Shown here: in pieces, positions 43,607 through 55,879 of the stretch
Numbering within the stretch: the first letter of the stretch is position 1
How the letters are laid out: each line of letters opens with the position of its first letter
Position numbers and translations under genes: made by a program
Notes under the pieces: model-generated
The model's input: only the letters and a program-made list of their open reading frames with translations
The model's database searches: none
What the model was told of the DNA's origin: nothing
Assembly (NCBI RefSeq): GCF_010093595.1
Contig: NW_022985452.1
Location: forward strand, 738,431 to 802,430
DNA length: 64,000 nucleotides
Source: Mytilinidion resinicola
Taxonomy: Eukaryota; Ascomycota; Dothideomycetes; Mytilinidiales; Mytilinidiaceae
Direction: 5' to 3'

Positions 43607-44095
43607 TTTGGATGATTTGTGGGAGGGTCGCAAAGAGGTGGATATCCTGCGATTGAAGAGCGTGTGGTGGGTTGGGTGCTTGGATGAGAGATTCGAGGTC
43701 CGCCTTTTTTTGAAAGTGGGCGCTAGCGTGCTTTGGGTTAGCTCGCGCCAAGATTTCGGCCAGTGAAAGCATTTTGCGTTTTGTTGGATCCCAGATCTTT
43801 CTGAGAGCCCTGGAGCGTTGATATTGGGAATAGAAATCTCATGAGGACTACAACCTGGCGGATCTCCATTAGTAGAGAGAGACACGAGAAGAATGCGATG
43901 CGCGCGCAAATTTCAAACTCATTGCTATTGCAATCACCATATCTATTATCGTATATCTACTGGTACCTAAAAGTCTGACGGAATCTATGGTCCAGAAATG
44001 AAGTGGTATTAAATGAAACGCCCAAGCTAGCTCAAGGAAAAATATACGACGTAGACCTAAAACCTGAGCGACGTGCTAAACAGTCCCGCAGAATT
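43607..44095. other. Intergenic interval
   Basis: Contains the eL22 promoter. Pyrimidine-rich stretches near the start codon are typical; no discrete motif called. Confidence 0.4.
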
Positions 44096-45331
44096 CTATG
44101 GCTTGACTGGCTCCTCTGCCTTTACCTCCTCAGCAGGAGCAGGAGCAGGAATGGCAACAGCCGTAATAGGTGCACTCCCCTCGCCTCCTTTCAGATAGTC
44201 CTCGCTCTCGCCAATCTTCTTCCCCGCGCTCACCCACCGCTCCTTGTACTCCTTGCGCTTCTGGTCGCAAATGGCATTGAGTGCCGGCCAGTAAACGTCG
44301 TGGTCGTAGGTGAAATCAACCTCGCCACCAGAGTTCTTGATAAGTTGCGTGGCCGGAACGTGGTCGGTAAGCGGCTCGTTGAATTTCATTTTGGTCTTGG
44401 TAAGGGGGTCGATGAAAGGCGAGATGAGTTTGAAGAAGGCGGTGACATACCAGGGGACTGTTTGTGTTAGTTCATGTTTGTAGAAGTTCTAGAGGGGCAT
44501 TCAAGAACTAGAAGCGAGATCGAGGTGGTACTCACGGTGGGAAATGAGCGCTCTCCCTAGCCTCTCTGGGTAATGATTTTGCAAGATGTTCAGGACTTGC
44601 TTTCCTGTTGCTACGCTCGGGTTGCTGCTGGCAGAGCTCTCTTTGAAGTTGATCAGCAGCGCCAGAGTCTCTTGTCCTGGAGGATTGAGCTCAATCACTC
44701 TCTCGAGCATGTACACCAGATGCTGAACCTGCCGCTCGCTCTGCTTGGTGTTCTGCTTGTTTGGATTCAGATACAGACACGCACGTCCCTCGTTGTCGTA
44801 CCCGTAGATGACCTGCTTCCCGGTAGCATTCTCTGGGGATATGTACTCGGCTGTGAAGCCCTCGACTCCGTATTCGCGTCGCCAGACTATAGTTTCGAGG
44901 AGCCGTTTTGAGGTATGGGGGACCTGCCATTTCGTGGCTCGAAGGTATCGCAGGATGCATTCCCGCGTCAGCCAAAGCTGCTCGTTCTCTGTAATTGGCG
45001 CAGTAGGCGCGTTCTTGGCTGAAGTGTTGGGGATCTCGGTCCATGCGGCGACGGTAGCAAGGACTTCATCGTACTTGATCTGCTCCTCGGCTGTGAGTTC
45101 AGGGCGCGGGGATGGTTTGCAGCCCGGTAGAGGGCTTGAAGGTGGTGTCTTTGCAGGCCCAACGGGGGCGGCTGGTACGGAAGGCTCTACGACGGACTTT
45201 GAATCGATGGAACTGGCGGGTCTATCTGAGGACGCATCGCCAGCCTTGGTGGTGTCTGGGCTGAGGAGGGCTTTTTCGTTTATAGGCTCCGCTGCAGGAG
45301 CAATTACTGGATCTGCAACTTGAATGGCCAT
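44096..45331 (-). CDS. Sec14/CRAL-TRIO lipid-binding protein
   Basis: Exons 45331-44536 and 44457-44096 join (donor GTGAGT, acceptor AAACAG) to 385 aa. The N-terminal 80 residues are Ala/Pro-rich and low complexity. The CRAL-TRIO N domain holds LRYLRATKWQVPHTSKRL, and the lipid-binding domain has CLYLNPNKQNTK and LLINFKES, then LPWYVTAFFKLISPFIDP across the exon join. The C-terminus ends in Ala/Pro/Glu repeats. It binds or transfers phosphatidylinositol or another lipid between membranes. The closest type is the fungal CRAL-TRIO protein with a proline-rich tail; exact ligand unknown. Confidence 0.85.
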
Positions 45332-45771
45332 TCTGCGATGCTTGGAATCAATTGCGAGTTCGGCGGAGGGACGTTGGAAGCTTTCAAGAAGCGGTGACGG
45401 ATCTCGGGGGTGAGATAAGACTGGGGCGTCACACTTTGGATGAATCTACCTAACTATGTGAGGTGTTTTACGGAACAGCAAGACCGTATGCTAATGCGAA
45501 CTAATGAGACAATCGATCAGGTCAGGAACTCGAGGCTGGCATCAATTTTGTAGCATCTGAAGCTGTTATGCAACGAACATTAAAACGTTCACAAGGTTTA
45601 TGCAGCTAGCTAAAGAACCCTGTTGCGTCCGAGCGCCAGCCACTTTATGCGAAGCGCGTCGACGCGTCTCAAACGACCCCAACGCGTGAAGGGATACCAG
45701 GGAGTTGTACCTCCGAACTTCATCAACAGGATCACTCAACACTACAATACGCATCGCCATATTCCGCAACA
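45332..45771. promoter_or_regulatory. Divergent promoter region
   Basis: 440 bp shared between the Sec14 gene (minus) and the polymerase alpha subunit gene (plus). ACGCGT at about 45660 and 45688 resembles an MCB-type cell-cycle element, which would suit a replication gene; this is only a motif match. Confidence 0.35.
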
Positions 45772-47931
45772 ATGGACGCCGAACTTGAAACCCGCTTCGG
45801 CAAGTTCGCCGACCATGATGGTGGCCTCCGACCAGAAGTTCTCGGCGAATTGCAGTCGATGCTCGGCCTCTACACGCTCGACCCGGAAGAGCTGTACTAC
45901 AAATGGGAGTCCTACTGCATCAAGATGACCCGGGAAGACATGAAGCTCGATTTGAAGACAGCGAAGGACTTCAAGAAGGATATCGAGGACGATGTCGACC
46001 GCAAGAGCCGTAGTAAAGCTCAAGCGCACAGCAATAGGAAGAGGCCTGGAGCCACGCCCCGCACTAGGGGGAAGAACGCGGACGTGTTTGGCATGTGAGG
46101 ATAGCCACGACTACGAGCTGCTTTGCAAACGCTAACGGCTACAGGCTTGATGGTATAGTCCCCAACACTCCGCTCCCCAATGGCATGAATGGCGTCAATA
46201 GCAGTACCATGAAGAGAAAGTCAAACTTCGAAACACCATCGTCCAAAGTCGGCAAGAGCCATCCTATGAGCTCACCCGGCGGACCTCAGACACCCTTTTC
46301 TGGCTCAGAAGCAAATGGACTGCAGACCTACGACTTTTCCGCTCGCAAGGACGTCGGCAAGATTGAAGAGCAGCTGAATGGACATATCGAGCTTGCAGAA
46401 GCCCCTGAGGAACACCCCATGGATTCGAGGTTGAAGCTGAAAACGAACACCGACATGAAGAAGTTCTCGTACAAGACAATGGCCATGAAGCTCACAGAGG
46501 CGTCTGAGGTCCTTGACGACCGAATTGACGAGTTCAAGGTTCTCGTGCAGGACCATCACAAGCTGGAAGACTCTGCGTTTGGCAATCCCGGAGTTCAGAG
46601 TACCAGCGAGATTGTTGCTGTTGGGCGGATAGCCTCAGACACCTACGGGGGTCGACTCACCAACGCATCTTTGGTCCTTGAGTCCTCTCGTCGTATGGGT
46701 TCTGGCAACCGCATACCACTTCGAGTTGATGCTGTCGAAGCCTATAACTTCTTCCCTGGCCAGATAGTAGCTCTGAGAGGAACGAACGCATCCGGTGACT
46801 TTTTCACAGTCAACGAGATTTTATCCCTCCCGTTACTACCACAGGCTGCTACGAAACCTCAAGACCTCGAAGCCCTCAACGCCCGATATCTCGACACCCC
46901 TTCATCGGATCCATCCGCACCCCGTCCTCTCACTATTCTAGCAGCTTCAGGCCCATTCACACCTGACACTGCTCTCGACTTTTCCGCATTGCAGGCTCTC
47001 CTCGACACGGCTGTTTCCAGCGTCGCTGACGCTTTAATACTGACAGGACCATTTCTAGATGCCGAGCATCCTCTCGTTCGTAGCGGAGATTTCGACCTCC
47101 CAGCATCAGCCACAAACCCTGATCAAGCCACCATCACGGACGTGTTTCGGCATTACATTAGCAAGCCTATGCAGGCTTTCTCAGCACAGCTACCTATCTG
47201 TACTATTATTCTTGTTCCATCACTTAGGGACGCTGTACATCGCCACGCAGCATGGCCGCAGGACAAACTTCCGAAGAAGGAACTTGGCCTTCCACGTCAG
47301 GCCCATGTCGTCACCAACCCAATGACCCTTACAATCAATGAGTTCGTCGTTGCTATGAGCAGTGTGGATACTCTCGACATGCTTCGCAGAGAGGAATGCG
47401 TTGGTGGGAAAGCAAAGGCTATCCCTCTTCTTGAGCGTGGCGCAAGGAGTGTGATAGAACAGCGTAGTTTCCTTCCCATCTTTCCCCCTACTGGACGGGA
47501 GAACATGCCACCGGTAGCTGCACTGCCTGGTGGGGAGAAGTTCATCAACAAAAGAGACGACGAGGAGGAAGCCAGCATGCCTTCGCCATTCCTGCCTCTT
47601 GGAGCTATGGTCGATACGAGCTACATGAAGCACGGGGAGTGGTTGAACGTGAGGCCAGATATCTTTATCTCTCCTTCTGTTTTGAGTCCGTTTGCCAAAG
47701 TACGTTCTTCCCGAGATCACCACACGCGACATGCAGTTTACTAAATCTTCGCAGTTCATCGAAACTATTCTCGTCGTCAATCCCGGCACTCTCTCGAAAC
47801 GGAGATCGGCCGGAACGTATGCAAGACTAACTATTCTCCCTGCTTCGTTGACCGATGAGGAAAAGGAAGCTGGGGTAAGCGTCGCGCACAAGATGTGGGA
47901 GAGAACAAGGGTGGACATTGTACGGATTTAG
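45772..47931 (+). CDS. POL12: DNA polymerase alpha subunit B
   Basis: Exons 45772-46094, 46145-47699 and 47755-47931 join in frame to 684 aa. The N-terminal domain is MDAELETRFGKFADHD, then a Ser/Pro-rich linker (TPLPNGMNG, SSPGGPQTPFSGS). The OB-fold follows with VGRIASDTYGGRLTNASL and FFPGQIVALRG. The calcineurin-like, catalytically inactive phosphoesterase part has LILTGPFLDAEHP and IILVPSLRDAVH, then VTNPMTLTINEFVVAMSS, and ends WERTRVDIVRI. It is the regulatory B subunit of the primase-polymerase alpha complex that starts each Okazaki fragment in the nucleus. Confidence 0.95.
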
Positions 47932-48280
47932 AGGAAGAGTCTGATCTACTTCTTGCCGTTGGCGTCTAAACTGGACAATGGCGTTGGCATGTTCGCAAGG
48001 ATGGTGTTGGATACAAGGCGTTTCTATTTTTTGTTTACGGCGAATTTGATTCGCCCTTGGTCCTGGATTGAACACAAACAAATGCAAGTCAGCCGAGCAG
48101 ATCGGAATATTGCCTACTTCCTCTCATCCGGGGATCCCAGCTTGCCACCAGGCGCCACCTTGCTTGGGTGGCCGAATGAACTGCAATCGGCCCGAGCTCA
48201 AAGGACAGGACCTCAAAACCTACCTCTTCCCCACACCTCCATGATCTCTTACAGCCTTACCCATATCTAGAGCAGAAAGT
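47932..48280. other. Intergenic interval
   Basis: 3' UTR of the polymerase subunit gene and promoter of the Zn2Cys6 gene. No motif recognised. Confidence 0.4.
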
Positions 48281-50630
48281 ATGACGCCTGCCAAAAATCG
48301 TCGTATGCCCATTAATTGCGAGCCTTGCCGATCGAGAAAGATACGATGCATTCGTAACCTAGCTCAAGGTCCATGCCAGACCTGTGCCCGCCGAGGAGTA
48401 TCTCCTTCGGAATGCGTATTTCTGAGACGAAACCTTCTGGATCAAAACGCGACAGCACAACCTCCAAGCACCGTTACCAATGATGAACTTCTCGAACGTA
48501 TCCAAAGTCTGGAAAGTCTACTACGACGGCAATCCGACGCGTCTCAATCTGACTACTCTCTCTCTCGCGATGCTCTGGCTCCAACACCGCCAACAACGAA
48601 TGACACTTTATCTCAGTCGACCTATGCCGAGTCATCTGCCGTCTCAATACTCTTGCCTCTGAGTACTTCACAGCCAAGGAACCTGTCAGGGATGCTTCAT
48701 GTATCAAATTCTGGACATGTTCGGTATCGGCCGTATGCTTCACAGTGGAACTCTCTTCTGAACGCATCTGCTCTGACTGGAACCGCGGTTACGTTTGGCC
48801 ATGACCCTGCGGATGAAGAGACATCCTTCCCTTTCGACATGTCGTCTCGATTAACCATTCAAGACCTCGTCGCAAGATTGCCACCAGCAAGGCAATGCGA
48901 TATGTTGAAAGACGTCTTCTTCGAAGTCTTTTCTTCTCTCTTCCACATTTTGCATGAGCCAACCTTCCATTCTGACTATGCTCGATTTCAAACGAACCCC
49001 GAGTCGATGAGCTTTTCCTGGCTGGCTCTTTTGTTTGTCATTTTGAGCATCGCAGTGACTGCCGTAGATGAGGAAGATGACATCCTTCGAGACCTCGGAC
49101 GGCAACCAACGGCTTCTGATAATATGGACATGCTGTCGGCGCAATACCGAAAAGATACCATGGCATGTCTTCACGCCGATCAGTATCTCTGGCGATACAA
49201 TGTTACTACACTTCAGACATTAATACTCATTATTTACGGAATCAATCACACGCATGGAAATACATGGGCACTCCTCGGCCTCTCTCGTAACATCGCAATT
49301 GGATTAGGTTGCCACGTGGATCCAGAAAGTTTTGCACTGGATCCAATACAGTCGGAAGAGCGGAGGCGGTGCTGGGCAGGGTTGATGATGCTTCATATCA
49401 TACAGAACACGTCTATGGGAATATTCGATCAGCTCCCCAACTACCACCAAGTCAAACTTCCCGCAGATGTCGACGACGACGACCTCGCTACGATGTCGAT
49501 GGCGACCTCATCTAAAACACCAACAAAGATGACCTATATGCTGTTCAAATTCCGCATGTACTCTTTATGCTCAAAGATCTGTGAGAAGATCTTCGGTCCC
49601 AATGTCCCACCTTACGAATGGTTGCTCGAGCTTGAGAACGAAATATTCGGTGAACAGGACGAATGGAATGCGCGCTATCTATCCGACACAAATTTTGGCG
49701 AGGTGCCGGTGTATCACACCGTGCATCTGAACATACTATACGGCTACGCGCACCAAGTTATGCTTCTTTTACACCGGCCCGCGCTCATGGACACTGCATA
49801 CGGGTATTCGGCGGATCAGAGGCTCCATTCTCGGAAACGGTGTATCGAAAGCGCCCGCGGCCTTCTCGGGATCCATCGCACACTATTCGAGACGCCTCAA
49901 TACAAGCCTTTTGCATGGTATAACCGCGGTCTCGGCAGTTTTCATGCCTTTCATGCTGCTGCCGTTCTCATTTTGGCTCTCGCAGCGGGGCCCCACGATC
50001 CTCAAATTGAGTTGGAGCTTACGAGTTCTTTGCAAACGTTTCAAAGAATGGCAGCGGAAAGCAGGATGTGCGCGAAAGCGGCACCACTTCTTCAACAGCT
50101 CTTGTAAGTGCAGCCGCTAGATTTCTCACATCATCGTTACCTCGTACAGTGACAGGTCATAAGTCTGCGCATACGCGTTTACCACTGCTTAGAGGTGCCC
50201 CCATGGGATTTCAGAGCCCTTGGAGCGATGTCAAGTTTCAAATAGTGCAAATCAGACTGCCTCTTGACTTATTGGCTGCTTACTAGCCAGGCTGCTCCCC
50301 ACAGTGGTGTCCAGTGAGCAAGATTGGAGCCAAGCAGTGATAATTCCGCGTACTCAGACTTATGACCTAGCACTGTATTCTCGATATTCATGCGCGAAAA
50401 GAGACTCTAATAAACTCAGCAGAGCATACATACGACCAGAGCGTAACAGCGAGGTACGCAGTGATAACCACAGCACCACAGAGTCCTTCGATATTACAAG
50501 CATCCCCGGCATGCAGGATCTCATCGCTCGACTCCAACCTCAACAGTGGTTAAGCCCGTCCGCAATGCCTTGGGGAGAGTGGGACTTTCTTCTCGACAGC
50601 AACAATTTTCAACCAGCTATTGTTACATGA
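48281..50630 (+). CDS. Zn2Cys6 transcription factor with MITE-bearing intron
   Basis: Exons 48281-50103 and 50423-50630 join (donor GTAAGT, acceptor CTCAGCAG with CTAATAAA branch) to 676 aa. The DNA-binding cluster CEPCRSRKIRC ... CQTCARRG ... C lies at residues 13-46. A linker helix ELLERIQSLESLLRR follows as a dimerisation coiled coil, then the fungal_trans domain (FHILHEPTFHSDYARF; EERRRCWAGLMMLH). The second exon supplies the usual acidic/Trp tail: LIARLQPQQWLSPS and MPWGEWDFLLDS. Ignoring the intron truncates the protein at TAA 50106. The 319-nt intron contains a 233-bp MITE. Confidence 0.85.
50145..50377. mobile_element. MITE copy A, inside a Zn2Cys6-gene intron
   Basis: Ends TACAGTGACAGGTCATAAGT and, reversed, TACAGTGCTAGGTCATAAGT, with about 31-bp inverted repeats; TA at both ends fits a Tc1/mariner-type target. 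Interior has GTGGTGTCCAGTGAGCAAG shared with the 57913 copy. It carries no ORF. Confidence 0.8.
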
Positions 50631-50773
50631 AAGGTTCAAAAGCATATTAAGGAATAAATACTTGTTACAAACTCCATGGCGTACATTGCTATTCACTGCG
50701 CTGATCCAAATTCTCGCAGCCTGCAAGCTGAACGCCAGTATTAAGTGGCACCAAAGGAAAGAATTTTTTGCTT

Positions 50774-52611
50774 TTAATAGGCTTTCTGCATCGCTTTCTT
50801 CACCTCCGGAAACTCCATGTCCGGCACAATGTTGTGCTGGTTAGCATCTTGTCCCGCTACCGGTGGTGCAACATACTCCTTTCGACCAGCTTTGTGGACC
50901 CGGCCGTTGATCATGATCACGTTCAACTTATCGTGATCTTGCAGAATGGTTATGTCCTCCAGCGGGTTGCCATCGACGAGCACGCAATCCGCGTAGAAGC
51001 CGGGCTGGATCTTGCCAAGCTCGTTCTTTTGCATGAAAAGTGCAGCTACGCCGGCTGTTGCGGAGATGATAGCTTCATGTGGCGTCATACCGATAAGCTT
51101 GACGAAATGGTCCAAGTCCCGAGCGTACGTTCCATGAGGTGTCCACGCGAAACCGTAGTCACTGAAAATTGTCAACGCACCAAACAGAAAAGACTGATTG
51201 GTCTCGACTTACCCTCCTGGAAGTATCACGATTCCTCTCCGATGCATCTCTCGCAATCCTGCAATTGCGACATCCAGCTCTCGCTTGTAGCCAACCTTTT
51301 CGGCCTGTGCTTGGGGGTACCCAAAGGCCTCTGCGTCGTACAGCGTTCCAATCAACCAATTGATTGCTGGTGCTATAATGTGCTTTGTCTTCACCTTCTC
51401 GAGCCCGTTCATTCCTGCTACCGTCAGCAGCTGACGAAGAACTGTACGGCTTGAAGACATTACCTTCATCGTCTATCCACGACGCGTGGTAAATAACGTC
51501 GACCTAAAAGACCCTATTAGCCTCGAGATCATCAAAGGAACGTTCTTACCTACGCCATGCTTAACGCATTGCGTCACGCTGTCCCTAGCTCGAGCATGTG
51601 CACAAAGTCTCTTGCCATGTTTATGAGCCTCGTCAACGCATGCGGCGGTTTCCTCGTCCGTGAAATAACAGTCTTGGGCCGACCTCGTTTCTGTAATCTA
51701 GAAAGTTACTACTCTCAGTACGGCAAACATGCCCGCTTTTCTTTCGGATGTCACTGACCTCTTCCCCTGACATACTCAGTTTGATGTTGTCAACTCCCAA
51801 ATCGACATGCTCCTTGATGACCTCCCGCATTTGCTGCGGCCCATCTGCATACGCCGTAATACCAGCTACTAACTCGCCATCTGGCTTCGCCATCTCCTGC
51901 CCGTTAGCCAGAGAGCGCGGACCGGGAATATCACCCGCATTGATGGCGTCTCTGATGACGACATCTAGACGTGGCTTCGCTGAAGCCGCACCGTAGCACC
52001 TTTTTTTCATTCAGCAGCCGTTCATCTTTAACTTCACATCAAGGAGAGGGGACCAGCAGGCAACTCACATGGTATAGCCAGAATCAATATAGCACTGCGC
52101 GCTCCGCATTGTCAAAAGAACGTGCTCCTCAATCCCTAAGTCGCCTAGGCGATCCAGATCTCCACCGTTCCAGGTTAAATGCGTATGAGCGTCTCCTAGT
52201 CCAGACATCAAGGTGCGACCTTTGCCGTGGAAGACACGGACGCGCGAGTTCTTCATCAGAGCCTCCTTATCGGGCACATCGCCCACTGCTACGATGCGCT
52301 GACCTGTCGTACATCAGCACTGATTCATATACACAATTTGCAGGCTTATATCAATCATCTTACTTACCCTCAATCAGAACATCGCCCTTGTACGGCTCTC
52401 GTCCCGTAGAATCGAGGATATTCACGTCACTGAACAAAACGCGAGACTCGGGATGCGTGCCGAGAATCTCGTACCGCTTTGGCTGAAGGTTCTCCGCGAA
52501 ATGCAGGTCTTCGATAGGTTTGATGTTTCTCGGGGGTCCCTCGTATGGCTTCGCTTTCATGGAGACGCTCGGCCAGGACGGGGCCTCTGCTTCGGTGCAA
52601 GCGGGTGCCAT
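50774..52611 (-). CDS. Amidohydrolase-superfamily metal-dependent hydrolase
   Basis: Seven exons (52611-52368, 52303-52069, 51999-51759, 51697-51554, 51503-51464, 51414-51213, 51161-50774) join in frame to 497 aa. Metal ligands: GLGDAHTHLTW (HxH), a KLSMSGEE segment holding the bridging-type region, HKHGKRLCAHA and DVIYHASWID. The C-terminus has LGKIQPGFYADCVLVDGNP, the usual composite beta-sandwich end. It belongs to the imidazolonepropionase-like/prolidase-like amidohydrolases, which cut amide or related bonds. The substrate is not predictable. The start MAPACTEAE was chosen as the first ATG. Donors include GTAGGT and GTCAGT. Confidence 0.8.
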
Positions 52612-53185
52612 TTTCGAAACCACGAGTGCTTGAATGTAGACAGAAGAACAAAGAAGTCGATATCAACTGTCCGGATCTCAAGAATTGCCAGTAGCAATGC
52701 AGTGACAAGAGCAACTCTTCAAGTTTCTACAGCAAAATCAAAAACGGATAGTCCTATATACACTTCACTTGCGCCCTCGCCAGTCTCAACGGCGTCTTGC
52801 ATTACGTCTGCCCTGTCTCCTCTGATTCGCCGCCGCACCGCACCCGACCTCCCGGGGCCAAATGCGGGGAAGTATGGAGAAGAGCCGCAGCGTGATGGTC
52901 TACTCCGCGGTGTGCGTGAGCAGTGGAACGCCGCGCTTCGCCGCCTTCTCCGCGGCGACGCTGCGGCATCGACCATCGTAACTAGCGACGGTCTAACGCT
53001 TCGCTAATATCTGTAGCATCTAGCACGGCACGTGCGGATGCAAGAAGTCACGAAATGAGGAGGGTGTATGCCTCACCCGGTGGACTTTAGACCATCCTAG
53101 ACCATCCCATAGGTACCAATATTCCACCATAACCAACCTCTACCAACCAAGCCACGCCGCAAACTCTCGAACATCCACATCCGCC
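52612..53185. promoter_or_regulatory. Divergent promoter region
   Basis: About 570 bp between the amidohydrolase gene (minus) and the cytochrome b5-like gene (plus). A GC-rich stretch at about 52815-52975 has CCGCGG clusters. No operator is assigned. Confidence 0.35.
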
Positions 53186-53806
53186 ATGGGCTGGCTCCAA
53201 AAAACCCGCGGCTACAAACCCGGATCGCAAATCACCGCGTCCAGCCCAACTCCTATCCACGCATCCTCCCTCTCGAGCTCTCTGGACAAAGAAGACGGCG
53301 TCGCGCACATCGAGTTCCTCGCCCTCGACACCCCACCCGCAACACCGCCAGAAACACCTCCAGAGACATCGTCGCCGCGGCGTCGGCGACTGTTCGCGGA
53401 TCCAGCAACACCGAATTCAGCACTTCCGTTCATTCCGGCGGAGGAAGTGATATCCACATCCACTCCTTCCTCCCCGGCACAAAAGTTCCTGGTCATCGAC
53501 GAAATCGTCTACGACGTCTCGACTTACATCTCCTCGCACCCAGGGGGTGAAGCGGTTGTGCAGAGCTTCGTTGGGCAGGACTGCAGTTGGCAGTTTGCGC
53601 GGTTTCACGGGCGAGATGTGCTTGGGGAGGGGGGGGAGGGGTGGCGGTTGAGGGTGGGGAGGACGAAGGGGGTGAAGAATCGGTTTAAGGAACCGGTGAG
53701 GTTTGTCGGGTTGAGGCGGTTGGGGGGTGGGGGGTGGGGGGTGGGGGGTGGGATGAGGAATGGGAGTGGTGAACGGGGGAGGGGGAGGACGGGGGCAAGG
53801 AAATGA
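53186..53806 (+). CDS. Cytochrome b5-like heme-binding protein
   Basis: Single exon of 206 aa. The N-terminal 90 residues are Ser/Pro/Thr-rich (TPPATPPETPPETSS). The cytochrome b5-like fold is KFLVIDEIVYDVSTYISSHPGG with the axial His in HPGG, and the second His in QFARFHGRDVL about 27 residues on. A Gly/Arg-rich tail (GGGGWGVGGGMRNGSG, G-run DNA at 53722-53755) ends the protein. The domain binds heme non-covalently for electron transfer or as a ligand sensor. No membrane anchor is visible, so this is a soluble or peripheral form. The G-rich tail may vary by slippage. Confidence 0.75.
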   Translation: MGWLQKTRGYKPGSQITASSPTPIHASSLSSSLDKEDGVAHIEFLALDTPPATPPETPPETSSPRRRRLFADPATPNSALPFIPAEEVISTSTPSSPAQKFLVIDEIVYDVSTYISSHPGGEAVVQSFVGQDCSWQFARFHGRDVLGEGGEGWRLRVGRTKGVKNRFKEPVRFVGLRRLGGGGWGVGGGMRNGSGERGRGRTGARK

Positions 53807-54377
53807 GGGAGGGTAGATGTGTGGATATGAAGTAATGATAGGATGAATTTAGATGAATATCTAGGTGCGCATGCTGTAGGTCTAGTTTGCATGTTGAGTA
53901 GGTGGTTTCTTGGCCGTGGGCCTCATGGTGTTCAGGAGCACCACTGTCAGTAAATTCAGAGTGCCTGGAAGCTGTTCTTTCTTAGGTGCAATTCGAAATG
54001 CAGAAATTGAGACATCCTGCGTGATGATTTGATGATGCGCTCGGCCATCCTTGACATTGGCGAAGAAGCCGCGAGAGGTCGATATTGACAGCAGTTCAAG
54101 GGGCCATTTGCCTTCTCTAGAGTTTATGCACGCCATGATACGAGCCCTGCTATCGTCGAGCAAAGGCTATTTTGAGGAGACCGAGGGCAAGAAGGTATTT
54201 GCTTTAGCGCAAATGAAGGGCAGTATAAACAGCACGATGACTGTTTTACATATCTAGGAAGAAAATGGCAATGAATTTACAGAGCTAGCTGAAGACATGC
54301 ACCACATATATTAGTCCTAGAAAGTGAATTGGACGAAAATTGACGCCAGATGGGGTACTTTTATGGTCCAAATCTCC
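53807..54377. other. Convergent intergenic interval
   Basis: 3' ends of the cytochrome b5-like gene and the transporter gene converge. A 94-codon minus-strand frame at 53882-54163 (SIDMSRGFF-like text absent from known families) is not supported as a gene. Confidence 0.4.
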
Positions 54378-55183
54378 TTACTCCTCCTTGTGCATAGCAA
54401 AAGTTGGCAAATTGATAGGCGTGACTCCACCTGCCCAAAGTCCTGCACAGCCGGCCCAGTCTGTGAGACTATATTAGCCAAGATCATGGCTACTAATGAG
54501 GATAATGGCAACTTACAACTCAAGAAGACAACAACGTACCCGACTGCGTATCCAGCGGTAAGAACGTTCGTGCTGTTTACCATGAATCCAGCCGCTAATA
54601 GGAGAAGAACGATATCCAAAAAGAACAAATCCAAGAAGAGGATCCAGGAGGAACGCATCGCCGCAACGGTGTAGATCATGGTCACAATGAACCACGCCCA
54701 GAGGTACAATGCGATGGACTGGCCAAATTCCGGGCTTATTGCTCCAGTTGTTGCGTCCGTATACGCTGCAATGATCCCAGATCCAGGCAGGTAGATCATC
54801 CCGTAAGAGAGGTTGAAGGCGCCGTAGGAAGAGAACACAGTGGCACCGAACGTGTTGCCGGCCACGAACTCCATGATCCCAGCGATGAATTGACACACCC
54901 CTCCAAAGAAGATGAGCACCGAGATCATTACGTTCGGTGTCATGATGCCGCGGGCGTGTAGGCCGAAGCTGGAGATGAGGAACAAGTCGGTTGCGAAGGA
55001 TATGAGGCCGAGTGGTGCTGGGTTGGCAAAGCTGCGATGGACCACTGGCAGTGATGGCTGACTGCGGTCGTTGGGATGGCCACCTGCTGTGTGCAACCGT
55101 TCAAGATGAGCATGGTCGGCTGCACTTGTTTGGGCGTTCTCAGCTTTCGTAGCATGATCGTAGCCGTTGGTCGAGGAAGACAT
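54378..55183 (-). CDS. Ato/GPR1-FUN34-YaaH family acetate transporter
   Basis: Exons 55183-54517 and 54460-54378 join (donor GTAAGT, acceptor TCACAG) to 249 aa. After a 50-residue soluble leader the signature NPAPLGLISFATDLF starts membrane segment 1. Six hydrophobic segments follow (FFGGVCQFIAGIMEF, GAFNLSYGMIYLPG, ALYLWAWFIVTMIYTV, LFFLDIVLLLLAAGF, AVGYVVVFLSYWAGCAGL). The second exon gives the family's short ending TPINLPTFAMHKEE; reading through the intron instead gives an atypical Ser/Arg tail. The protein carries acetate or ammonia-linked export across the plasma membrane. Confidence 0.9.
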
Positions 55184-55879
55184 AATGATGAATGAAGTAC
55201 CACGACTTGTCGAAGCTTCGAGTAGTAGTTTCGCTTCTTAAAGCCTTTAGATTGAAGCTCGAGGACAATTCTAATGGAAAGAACGACTCTGACGGGAAGC
55301 TACACAGCAACTGTCAATTTGATAGCGCAAAGAGATGGCTTTGTAGTCAGCCAGGGGTAAATGCGGAGAAGCCTGGTTTTACCCCAGGCCCCACGATTGA
55401 AGCGTTGACCTTCATTTCCCCCATCCAGACTCATACGAGCTTCATCAGCTTCCTGGATGGCGCGTGGAGCTGCTCCGAGGTCGATGGTGGTGAAGTGTGG
55501 AGAGCGGAGATGGCGAGCGAGAGGCGTTGGGGTGGCTTTCGATGACGGCCCGAAGGCGGAGAAGGCGGCGAAGAGCGGACTTGACGAGACGCCTTCGCCG
55601 CTCCTTGTCCATTCACTGTTCTAGCCGCCACTTCACGGCATCTTGCGCGGGAAACGCGGAGACATGACCTTGCCATCTTCGCGCTGAAATGCCCCGCATA
55701 GGTAGTGGGGAGCTTTCAACCCTAGCTTGTGACGTGTGAAGCATGAGCTTTGTATTCTAAAAGTTGCCCGACGCGTTTTTTCCCGCAGCTTCTGCCCTAA
55801 TATAGCACCTGCACGTCCCGCATCTCTAGGTAAATCTCGTTACTCTCCAATATCATTCTTCTCAACCTCTTCTTTCAAA
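55184..55879. promoter_or_regulatory. Divergent promoter region
   Basis: About 700 bp between the transporter gene (minus) and the fusion hydrolase gene (plus). It contains a self-similar GGCCATCG...GGCGGCGAA stretch around 55540-55600. Contains CCCCGC but no assigned site. Confidence 0.35.

Noticed and set aside
50104..50106. TAA at the end of the first exon of the Zn2Cys6 gene as its true stop
   Set aside because: It overlaps a GTAAGT donor, and a phase-matched second exon supplies the conserved C-terminal tail of the family.
53882..54163. 94-codon minus-strand frame between convergent genes
   Set aside because: No recognisable motif, lies in a 3'-3' interval, and composition gives no clear coding bias.
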